This document shows, piece after piece, positions 1 through 5,598 of a DNA stretch of 5,735 nucleotides. Positions within the stretch are counted from its first letter, which is position 1; each line of letters starts with the position of its first letter. Both the position numbers and the translations under genes were made by a program. The stretch is from Pseudomonadota bacterium (lineage in GTDB: Bacteria > Pseudomonadota > Gammaproteobacteria > Steroidobacterales > Steroidobacteraceae). The notes under the pieces are model-generated. The model saw only the letters and a program-made list of their open reading frames with translations. It was not told where the DNA came from and did not search any database. The DNA is taken from positions 1 to 5,735 of the forward strand of contig JAKBBE010000159.1 in the NCBI GenBank assembly GCA_021826035.1. Direction: 5' to 3'.

Positions 1-113
1 GTGCCTTCGGCACCTTCAAGCGCGAGGGCTGGCTGCGAGTACGCGCCCGCGACATCAGTGTGCTGCGGCCCGATGCGCTCGCGGCGCTCGCGGGCGTACC
101 GCACTGCGCCTAG
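1..113 (+). CDS. Crp/Fnr-family transcriptional regulator, C-terminal fragment
   Basis: Only the last 36 residues are in the window, in the frame starting at base 3 and ending at TAG 111-113. The 5' part lies outside. The fragment reads AFGTFKREGWLRVRARDISV, followed by LRPDALAALAGVPHCA. It aligns without gaps to the end of E. coli FNR as I remember it (…[20 protein letters not shown], then NDALAQLAGHTRNVA). The match covers the end of the DNA-recognition helix, the beta-hairpin wing and the short terminal helix with the 'DALAxLAG' ending. The family consists of dimeric regulators that sense oxygen, NO, CO or cyclic nucleotides through an N-terminal domain not visible here. The residues that set DNA specificity (E..SR in FNR) lie just upstream of the window. 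The gene converges on the radical SAM gene with 6 nt between stop codons and no terminator between them. Family assignment is fairly good; the signal sensed cannot be told. Confidence 0.65.
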   Translation, partial: AFGTFKREGWLRVRARDISVLRPDALAALAGVPHCA

Positions 114-119
114 GGCGGG

Positions 120-1997
120 CTAGGGGCGGGTGGTCCCGCAATCCAGGCGTAGCTGGAACGGCCAGAGGTGCGGCAGCTGCGGCGTGTTGAGCGTGCCCGC
201 CTCGATGCAGATCCGGTCGGCGAAACACTGTGCGTGATGCAACAGCCGGCGCACTCGCGCCAGCTCCGAGCCCCCCAGATGTTCGATGCGCAGAGTCAGG
301 CGTGCCGGCGTCTCGCGCATCACCGCGGTGAGTTCCGCGCCGATCCGGCGCAACACCCGCCGTGGCATCGCCTGCAGGCGCAGATCGAGCACCAGGGCCG
401 ACTCCTCGCTCGCAACAGACGGTACGGTCATCTGTCCTGCATGGGAGCGGCGCAGGAGCCGAGCGAGCCGCGCCAGCCGTGCGGTGGCGGCGGGCGAGTC
501 GCTCGAGGTCGCTGCCGCGAAGTGCCGGCGAGCATAGTCCTGCATGGACAGCCCGGTGATCCAGTCGCCGACGACGAGCGGAAACAGCCAGGGGCGCCGC
601 CAGGGAATGGTGCGCAGAAAGTGCCATACGCGTCCCGGTCCGCCGGGGAGGATCCCGCGGCGCACGAGTCGCAGCAGGATGGCGAGCCCGGCCGCCGCGG
701 AGTATTCCACGCCGCCGCCGCTGCGGCCGAAAGTGCGGCACTTGTTGCGGATGCGCTGCGCTATGGTTGCATCGGCGAGCAGACGGCGGTGCAGCTCGCG
801 GTAGCCGTCGATGAGCTCCCCGCCGGTCATGTTCAGCGGCACGACGTTGGTGTCGAGCTTGGTGTTGTCGCCACCACTATCGGTATCGCGCAGGCGACCG
901 GCCTTGCGCAGACGCTCATAGAGCGGGGTGCGCGGCATGGCATGCAACAGTCCGATCATGGCCGTCTGGATCCCCGAGCGGACGATGAACTGATACTGGC
1001 GCTCGAAAGTCGCCGGTGTGTCGTTGTCGAATCCGACGATGAATCCTGCCAACACTTCGATGCCGTGCCGATGGATTCGATGCACGGCGGCGAGCACATC
1101 GGTGCGCATGTTCTGCACTTTGCGCATCTCGCGCAGGCTCTCCTCGTCCGGAGACTCGATGCCGATGAACGTCCAGCGGAATCCCGCCGCGTGCATCAGC
1201 TGCATCAGATCCCGGTCCTCGGCGAGATTCAGTGAAGTCTCGGTGCCGAAGCTGAACGTGTAGTCGTGGCGGCGCTGATATTCGATCAGGAAGCGCAGCA
1301 ACCGCTTGGCCACCGCCCGGTTGCCGATCAAGTTGTCGTCGACGAAGAATATTTTGCGTACGCCCAGGGCACGCAGCGCGTCGAGCTCAAGGCCGATCTG
1401 CTCCGTGCTCTTCTGGCGGGGCTTGCGCCCGAACATGACGATGATGTCGCAGAACTCGCACAGAAATGGGCAGCCTCGGGAAAACTGCAGCGTGGCCGTC
1501 GTGTACCGATCGAGTCGCAGCAGGTCGAAGCGCGGTACCGGGGAGCTCTCGAGGGCGATGACGCCCTCCTCGCGGTACAGCGGCCGGGCGACACCGGCCT
1601 CGAAGTCCGCGCAAAAGCGCGGCCAGATCTGTTCGGCCTCTCCGCTGATCACCGCATCGGCGAGGCCCTCGTAGCGTTCCGGACAGAGTGAGGCGAAGCT
1701 GCCGCCGACGACCACGAAGTGCCCCTGGCGGCGGTAGAATTCGATGAGCTCGCGCTGGCGCGGGAACTGCACGCCCATGCCGCCGATGCCAATGATGTCG
1801 GCCTCGGGTGCGAGCGGCAGAGTCTCCACGTTCTCATCGACGATGCTCACCTGCCAGTGTGAGGGGGTGAGCGCGGCGAGCGTGGCCAGACCGAGCGGCG
1901 GATTGACCGCCCGTTTGCCGCTCAGCACTTCATCGACGGCCCAGCGGAAGTTCCAGAAGCTCTCGGGCGATTTCGGATTGATCAGCAGCAGTCGCAT
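120..1997 (-). CDS. B12-binding radical SAM protein, HpnP-like with DUF4070 domain
   Basis: The predicted protein has 625 residues. The N-terminal 1-140 is a cobalamin-binding Rossmann-like domain (MRLLLINPKSPESFW, PPLGLATLAALTP, VDENVETLPL, IIGIGGMG, VVVGGSFAS). The classic DxHxxG is absent, as is common in this class. The radical SAM core carries C176-x3-C180-x2-C183 in SRGCPFLCEFCDI, which binds the 4Fe-4S cluster that cleaves S-adenosylmethionine. It is followed by FFVDDNLIGN (217-226), FIGIESPDEESL (277-288) and AGFIVGFDNDTP (317-328). Residues to about 492 (ending near DWITGLSMQDYARRHF) fit DUF4070, found in hopanoid C-2 methylase HpnP and many uncharacterised relatives. The likely chemistry is methylation or another radical modification of a lipid-like or other unactivated carbon; the substrate is unknown. 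Residues about 500-625 are an extra domain. I chose ATG 1995-1997 because the domain begins there. The in-frame GTG at 2067-2069 adds 24 unconserved-looking residues and lies upstream of the predicted transcription start. No clear Shine-Dalgarno is seen. Confidence 0.9.
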   Translation of the reverse strand: MRLLLINPKSPESFWNFRWAVDEVLSGKRAVNPPLGLATLAALTPSHWQVSIVDENVETLPLAPEADIIGIGGMGVQFPRQRELIEFYRRQGHFVVVGGSFASLCPERYEGLADAVISGEAEQIWPRFCADFEAGVARPLYREEGVIALESSPVPRFDLLRLDRYTTATLQFSRGCPFLCEFCDIIVMFGRKPRQKSTEQIGLELDALRALGVRKIFFVDDNLIGNRAVAKRLLRFLIEYQRRHDYTFSFGTETSLNLAEDRDLMQLMHAAGFRWTFIGIESPDEESLREMRKVQNMRTDVLAAVHRIHRHGIEVLAGFIVGFDNDTPATFERQYQFIVRSGIQTAMIGLLHAMPRTPLYERLRKAGRLRDTDSGGDNTKLDTNVVPLNMTGGELIDGYRELHRRLLADATIAQRIRNKCRTFGRSGGGVEYSAAAGLAILLRLVRRGILPGGPGRVWHFLRTIPWRRPWLFPLVVGDWITGLSMQDYARRHFAAATSSDSPAATARLARLARLLRRSHAGQMTVPSVASEESALVLDLRLQAMPRRVLRRIGAELTAVMRETPARLTLRIEHLGGSELARVRRLLHHAQCFADRICIEAGTLNTPQLPHLWPFQLRLDCGTTRP

Positions 1998-2066
1998 GAC
2001 GTGTCGGGCCGATTCGGTGGCGGGGGGGCGGTATCGGGCTCGGATCTGCCCGAGCCGCGCGGCGCG

Positions 2067-2079
2067 CACCCGCAGAATA
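2067..2079 (-). promoter_or_regulatory. Predicted -10 box and start site of radical SAM gene
   Basis: Read on the minus strand, 2079 to 2074 is TATTCT, 4 of 6 matches to TATAAT. This predicts a transcription start at about 2067 and a 70-nt leader before ATG 1997. The gap from the Fnr-type box to this hexamer (2080-2101) is 22 nt, exactly that of class II Fnr-dependent promoters, where no good -35 box is needed. None is seen apart from the operator itself. The hexamer alone is weak; the spacing is what supports it. Confidence 0.45.
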
Positions 2080-2100
2080 AGGCCGGACCGGGCCTGCGGC

Positions 2101-2116
2101 TTTGACCGGCGTCAAA
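2101..2116. promoter_or_regulatory. Fnr/Anr/Dnr-type operator palindrome
   Basis: The sequence TTTGAC-CGGC-GTCAAA is a perfect 6-bp inverted repeat around a 4-nt spacer. Its core TTGAC-N4-GTCAA matches the Fnr-family pattern TTGAT-N4-ATCAA, with C/G at the inner position as often seen in Anr/Dnr-type sites. The centre is 2108.5. In an otherwise very GC-rich spacer this AT-containing palindrome stands out. Its centre lies at -41.5 relative to the start predicted for the radical SAM gene, the class II activation position. A Crp/Fnr-family gene ends at the left of the window and is a candidate regulator, but any Fnr-type protein of the cell could bind. Confidence 0.6.
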
Positions 2117-2144
2117 TCGCGCCCGCGCGCGCCGGGTCCGCCGA

Positions 2145-2173
2145 CTGACGGGGACGGCCGGATCTGCTAAGTT
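2145..2173 (+). promoter_or_regulatory. Weak candidate promoter of cysteine desulfhydrase operon
   Basis: CTGACG (2145-2150, 4 of 6 to TTGACA) and TAAGTT (2168-2173, 3 of 6 to TATAAT) are separated by 17 nt. They would start transcription at about 2180, one base before the ATG at 2181. There is no Shine-Dalgarno sequence before that ATG, which fits a nearly leaderless transcript. Both hexamers are poor, so this is only a candidate; the true promoter may lie further upstream. Confidence 0.2.
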
Positions 2174-2180
2174 TCCGAGC

Positions 2181-3290
2181 ATGCCTAAATCCGAGCGCAA
2201 CCGCCGCGCCTGGACGGATCAAGCCGTCCGGCGCATCGAAGCGGACTTCAACCGATCCGCCGATACGCACCTGATCCCGATCGAGCTGCCGCACTATCCC
2301 GGGGTCGAGCTGTATCTGAAGGACGAATCGAGCCATCCGACCGGCAGCCTCAAGCATCGCCTGGCGCGCTCACTCTTCTTATATGGTCTGTGCAACGGCT
2401 GGATCGGCCCCGAAACCCCGGTAGTCGAAGCCTCGAGCGGCTCCACGGCGGTCTCCGAGGCCTATTTTGCGCGCATGCTGAGGTTGCGCTTCATTGCGGT
2501 GGTGCCGCGCAGCACCGCCCAGGAGAAGATCGCGGCCATCGAGTTCCAGGGCGGGGAGTGCCATTTCGTGGACGACCCCAACCGGGTGTACGCGCACGCC
2601 GAGCAACTGGCGCGAGACGTGCGCGGCCATTACATGGACCAGTTCAAGTATGCCGAGCGAGCCACGGACTGGCGCGGCAACAACAATATCGCCGAGTCCA
2701 TCTTCAACCAGCTCGGTCGCGAACGGCATCCCGTGCCCCGCTGGATCGTGTGCGGCGCCGGGACCGGCGGCACCTCCGCGACGCTCGGGCGATTCGTGCG
2801 CTACAACCATTTCGCCACTGAGATCTGCGTCGCCGATCCGGAAGGCTCGGTCTTTCACCGCTACTTCGCCGATCGGAGCGTGACGACGCTCGAGCGCTGC
2901 GAGAGCTGCATCGAGGGGATCGGGCGCCCGCGTGTCGAGCTCTCGTTCATCCCGGAGGTGGTCGACCGAATGCTCGTGGTCCGCGACGCGGAGAGCATTT
3001 CCGCCGCGCGCGTCCTCAGCGAGCGCCTCGGGCGCTCGTGCGGCGGTTCGACCGGCACCAATCTGTGGGCCTGTGCCCGCCTGATCAGCGAGATGGTGGC
3101 GCAGGGCGAGAGCGGCTCGGTGGTGTCGATTCTGTGCGATCAGGGTGAGCGCTACGCGTCGACCTATTTCAACGACGAATGGGTGGCGGCCAAGGGCCTT
3201 GATCTGAGCCGCGGGATGCAGGTGATGCGGGATTTTTTTGCCGGCCGCGGCTTCGGCTCGCCGGAACCGGCCGATTGCCAAAGGGTGTAG
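2181..3290 (+). CDS. cds1: PLP-dependent L-cysteine desulfhydrase, Cds1 type
   Basis: The 369-residue protein belongs to the cysteine synthase/beta-eliminating fold-type II PLP enzymes. It closely resembles Mycobacterium tuberculosis Cds1 (Rv3684) as I recall it. Shared blocks are RSADTHLI (25-32), [20 protein letters not shown] (44-63), [17 protein letters not shown] (81-97), HYMDQF (150-155), [17 protein letters not shown] (159-175) and EGIGRPRVE (245-253). K58 in TGSLKHR is the expected PLP Schiff-base lysine. SSGST (85-89) is the substrate loop. The glycine-rich [12 protein letters not shown] (192-203) binds the PLP phosphate. STGTN (290-294) sits by the pyridine ring. Known Cds1 degrades L-cysteine to H2S, pyruvate and ammonia, helping control cysteine and redox balance in the cytoplasm. 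The start agrees with the N-terminus of the homologue, although no Shine-Dalgarno precedes it. The gene leads into the esterase gene with a 2-nt gap. A synthase-like activity remains possible, but the DWRGNNN block favours Cds1. Confidence 0.88.
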   Translation: MPKSERNRRAWTDQAVRRIEADFNRSADTHLIPIELPHYPGVELYLKDESSHPTGSLKHRLARSLFLYGLCNGWIGPETPVVEASSGSTAVSEAYFARMLRLRFIAVVPRSTAQEKIAAIEFQGGECHFVDDPNRVYAHAEQLARDVRGHYMDQFKYAERATDWRGNNNIAESIFNQLGRERHPVPRWIVCGAGTGGTSATLGRFVRYNHFATEICVADPEGSVFHRYFADRSVTTLERCESCIEGIGRPRVELSFIPEVVDRMLVVRDAESISAARVLSERLGRSCGGSTGTNLWACARLISEMVAQGESGSVVSILCDQGERYASTYFNDEWVAAKGLDLSRGMQVMRDFFAGRGFGSPEPADCQRV

Positions 3291-3292
3291 CG

Positions 3293-4900
3293 ATGCGAAG
3301 CGCCGCGGAAACCAGGCCTATCGGGGCAATGCGGCGTGCCGCGACCGTGACGATCGGAGCGGCGTTCGCGCTGATCTGTGGTACGGCGCATGCGGCCCAT
3401 GCGCCCCTCACGGTGCGTACCGAATACGGACGGGTTCGCGGTGCGCTTACGCGCGGTGTCCTCGCGTTCAAGGGCATTCCGTATGCCGCGCCGCCCGAGG
3501 GCGTGCTGCGTTGGGCGGCGCCGCAGCCGCCGCGCTCCTGGCACGGTGTGCGCTCGGCGCGCCATTTCGGACCCGATTGCATGCAGCGTCCGACGCCTGG
3601 AGATCAGGCCCCGCTGCGCACCCGGCCGAGCGAGAACTGCCTGTACGTCAATGTGTGGCGGCCGGCGCATTCCTCGGGCAAGCCCTTGCCGGTGATGGTG
3701 TGGATTTACGGCGGGTGGTACGTCGATGGCGGCACGTCACCGGCGATCTACGATGGCAGCTCATTCGCGCGGCGCGGCGTGGTGTTGGTCAGCTTCAACT
3801 ATCGGCTCGGCAATTTCGGTCTGTTCAGCTTCCCGGCACTGCTGCGCAGGCATCAACCGGTCGGCGATTTCACCTTCATGGACCAGATCGCCGCGCTGCG
3901 CTGGGTGCAGCACAACATCGCAGCGTTCGGCGGCAATCCGCACAACGTGACGGTGTTCGGAGAGTCCGCCGGTGGCGCATCGGTGAATGCGCTGCTGATC
4001 ACGCCGCTCGCCCGGGGGCTGTTCCAGAAGGCGATCATCGAGTCCGGCGGTGGCGCCGGCTGGCTGGGGCCCGATCGCCCGTTGCGCGGTGGGGCACCAT
4101 CGGCCGAGGCGGCCGGTGTGCGGCTCGCCCGTCAGCTCGGGGTGCGCGGACAGGGGACGAAGGCGCTTGCGGAGCTGCGCGCGCTGCCGGCGAAACGGGT
4201 GCTGGAGGGTGTGAACATGCGTACGCGTGCTCACGTCGTCGGCTATGTCGGCGGACCGGTGGTCGATGACCGGCTGTATTTCGGAGCGCCGGTGCGCGAG
4301 TACGCCAAGGGCATGGGCGCGCGCATCCCGGTGATGATCGGCTCCAATAGCGCGGATCTCGGCTGGATGCCGGTGAAGTCCCTGCCGGCACTGTTTGCCG
4401 AGTTCGGCCCGTATGCCGCCCGGGCCCGCGCGCTGTTCGATCCGACCGGTGAACTGCCGCTGCAGCAGGTGTCGGCGGAAGTCGGGGGCGATCTGTGGAT
4501 GATCGAGCCGGCGCGCGCCATTGCACGGATTCTCTCGGCGCGTGGGCAGCCGGTGTACGAGTATCGGTATTCCTACGTGCCGACCTCGATGCGCGGCACC
4601 TGGTGGGGGGCCTGGCACGCCACCGAGATTCCGTTCGTGTTCGATACCGTGCGGGTGCACTACGGGGCACTCACCTCGCGCGCCGATGAGGCCATGGCCC
4701 GCACGATGCAGCGGTACTGGGTCGCGTTCGCGCGGACCGGCCATCCTGATCCGGCCGGCGCGCCCCGCTGGCCGCGCTACCAGATCCGTGCCGATCGGCT
4801 GATGAACTTCACGGACCACGGCCCGGTGTTCGAACCGGACCCGTACCGACAGCGGCTCGATCTGGTGCTGCGGGCGGGCCTGCAGCGGCCTGGAACGTGA
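3293..4900 (+). CDS. Secreted type-B carboxylesterase (alpha/beta hydrolase)
   Basis: The protein is 535 residues long, a normal length for the cholinesterase/carboxylesterase type-B family. A signal peptide is visible: MRR at 13-15, a hydrophobic stretch to about 30, and AHA repeats (32-37) suitable for signal peptidase I, so it should act in the periplasm or outside. Family landmarks are FKGIPYAAPP (59-68), ENCLYVNVW (114-122), oxyanion region WIYGGWYVDGG (137-147), NYRLGNFG (169-176), DQIAALRWVQHNIAAFGGNP (197-216) and nucleophile elbow FGESAGG with S225. Acid D355 lies in GSNSADLG, and H442 in WHATEIPFVF. C96 and C116 should form the conserved N-terminal disulfide. It hydrolyses carboxylic esters; the substrate is unknown. 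The third glycine of the usual GGG is W142, and the triad acid is Asp. ATG 3293 has AAAGGG (3280-3285) 7 nt upstream and follows the cds1 stop by 2 nt. ATG 3329 (giving MRRAATVTIG) and TTG 3275 are alternative starts. Confidence 0.88.
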   Translation: MRSAAETRPIGAMRRAATVTIGAAFALICGTAHAAHAPLTVRTEYGRVRGALTRGVLAFKGIPYAAPPEGVLRWAAPQPPRSWHGVRSARHFGPDCMQRPTPGDQAPLRTRPSENCLYVNVWRPAHSSGKPLPVMVWIYGGWYVDGGTSPAIYDGSSFARRGVVLVSFNYRLGNFGLFSFPALLRRHQPVGDFTFMDQIAALRWVQHNIAAFGGNPHNVTVFGESAGGASVNALLITPLARGLFQKAIIESGGGAGWLGPDRPLRGGAPSAEAAGVRLARQLGVRGQGTKALAELRALPAKRVLEGVNMRTRAHVVGYVGGPVVDDRLYFGAPVREYAKGMGARIPVMIGSNSADLGWMPVKSLPALFAEFGPYAARARALFDPTGELPLQQVSAEVGGDLWMIEPARAIARILSARGQPVYEYRYSYVPTSMRGTWWGAWHATEIPFVFDTVRVHYGALTSRADEAMARTMQRYWVAFARTGHPDPAGAPRWPRYQIRADRLMNFTDHGPVFEPDPYRQRLDLVLRAGLQRPGT

Positions 4901-4944
4901 GCGGCGCCCGGGCCGGGGGAAACTTCCGAGCGGCCGGCGCGCTC
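4899..4944 (+). terminator. Imperfect GC-rich hairpin after esterase gene
   Basis: The arms 4899-4915 and 4931-4944 can pair over 14 bp if three single bases in the first arm bulge out, closing a 15-nt loop that itself contains GGAA/TTCC. The structure starts in the esterase stop codon and ends 35 nt before the next gene's preferred start. No T run follows, so it is not a classical intrinsic terminator. It could slow polymerase, protect the upstream message, or be chance in GC-rich DNA. Confidence 0.25.
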
Positions 4945-4979
4945 AAATCGGCGAGGGGACGGTGCAGAGGATGATCGAC

Positions 4980-5525
4980 ATGAGGCGCTTGCGGGGCTTC
5001 GTCTGGACGTGCCTGATCGGGGTGATGCCGGCGCTCGGTGCGGGGGCGCACGTCGTGCGTCCGGCGGCGCCGGGTCAGCCGGCGGTGTGGCGGACTTACG
5101 ACCTGATCGTGGATCTGGACAAGCTGCCGCGCACCTACAGTTGCGACCAGTTGTGGTACGTGTTTCGCGGCGTGCTGTTGCGTCTCGGGGTGCCGTCCGA
5201 CAGCGTGCACATCCTTCCGTACCGCTGCAGCCGTACGCCCTCCGGAGACCTCCGCTCCCCGCGCGTCCAGGTGAGTTTCCGCATGCCGTCCATTCTGCAC
5301 GGGAAGGCTGTGCAATGGGCCCAGCTGCGCGCGGTGCGTCGCACCGTCATCGTGCAGCCGGGCGAGCCGAAGCGGTTGCGGCCGACGGACTGCCGGCTGC
5401 TGCGCCAGATCCGCCAGACGCTGCTCGCCACGCTGCCCGTGCAGGTGCTCAGCAGCGATCTGCGCTGCGGCGCCGGTGCGCACTTCGGTGTGACGGTCCG
5501 GGACTGGGTGGCGGCCACACCCTAG
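4980..5525 (+). CDS. Small secreted four-cysteine protein, function unknown
   Basis: I do not recognise a characterised family. From ATG 4980 the product is 181 residues. It has a short basic start (MRRLRGF), a hydrophobic stretch to about 20 and a probable signal-peptidase I site near GAGA/H, so export to the periplasm is likely. C11 lies inside the hydrophobic part and has no lipobox context. The mature part has exactly four cysteines (C55 in TYSCDQLWY, C83 in PYRCSRTPSG, C138 in PTDCRLLRQI and C163 in DLRCGAGAHFG), suggesting two disulfides. It begins with YDLIVDLDKLP, a strand-like segment, and ends with LPVQVLSSDLRCGAGAHFGV. The pattern alternates strands and helices with no catalytic motif that I can name. 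Uncharacterised gammaproteobacterial proteins with similar DLxxLPRxYSCDxLWYxFR openings exist to my recollection. The preferred start has AGAGG (4966-4970) 9 nt upstream; in-frame ATG 4971 and GTG 4962 are alternatives. It is 79 nt after the esterase gene, on the same strand, so it may share that transcript. Confidence 0.7.
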   Translation: MRRLRGFVWTCLIGVMPALGAGAHVVRPAAPGQPAVWRTYDLIVDLDKLPRTYSCDQLWYVFRGVLLRLGVPSDSVHILPYRCSRTPSGDLRSPRVQVSFRMPSILHGKAVQWAQLRAVRRTVIVQPGEPKRLRPTDCRLLRQIRQTLLATLPVQVLSSDLRCGAGAHFGVTVRDWVAATP

Positions 5526-5549
5526 CGGCGTGCGGCTCCCGTCCGGGGG

Positions 5550-5582
5550 CCGGAGGCGCCGCCGACGGGGCGACGCCTCCGG
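5550..5582. terminator. Hairpin between convergent genes, possible bidirectional terminator
   Basis: CCGGAGGCG (5550-5558) and CGCCTCCGG (5574-5582) form a perfect 9-bp stem with a 15-nt loop. It sits between the stop of the four-cysteine protein (5525) and the stop of the superoxide dismutase gene (5599), the usual place for a shared terminator. No T run follows on either side. A competing pairing, CCCGTC (5538-5543) with GACGGG (5564-5569), overlaps it. Confidence 0.4.
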
Positions 5583-5598
5583 GCAGAGCGCGGCGCGC

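Larger units (their letters stand above)
1998..2180. other. Divergent intergenic regulatory region
   Basis: This 183-bp non-coding stretch separates the radical SAM gene (-) from the cysteine desulfhydrase gene (+). It contains one Fnr-type palindrome (2101-2116), a -10-like hexamer facing the radical SAM gene (2074-2079) and a weak -35/-10 pair facing the desulfhydrase gene. The rest is GC-rich sequence, including a CG-alternating run around 2117-2132, with no RNA gene or repeat that I can recognise. Confidence 0.8.

Noticed and set aside
168..1235. A long plus-strand open frame of 355 codons opposite the radical SAM gene
   Set aside because: It is antisense to a protein with clear motifs in the other strand. 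Its translation is rich in Arg, Gln and His with no domain, as expected for a shadow frame in GC-rich DNA.
1998..2069. GTG at 2067-2069 as the start of the radical SAM protein
   Set aside because: It would add 24 residues before the natural MRLLLINPK start of the B12-binding domain, and it lies upstream of the transcription start predicted from the Fnr-type box and -10.
2102..2130. TTGACC (2102-2107) as a -35 box for cds1 on the plus strand
   Set aside because: The position of a -10 at 17 nt spacing (2125-2130) is pure G/C, so no promoter can be argued; the palindrome reading explains these bases better.
2117..2132. CG-alternating run that could form Z-DNA or be a repeat
   Set aside because: It is short and interrupted, and such runs are expected at this G+C content.
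2379..3281. A 300-codon minus-strand open frame opposite cds1
   Set aside because: It overlaps the Cds1-type gene completely, and its translation has low-complexity His/Arg/Ala composition and no recognisable motif.
3761..4819. A 352-codon minus-strand open frame opposite the esterase gene
   Set aside because: It is the antisense of a gene whose catalytic residues and signal peptide are all readable, so it is a composition effect.
4980..5060. Lipoprotein signal in the four-cysteine protein because of C11
   Set aside because: The residues before C11 (V-W-T) do not fit a lipobox, which needs a small residue (Gly, Ala or Ser) at -1, and the cysteine sits in the middle of the hydrophobic segment.
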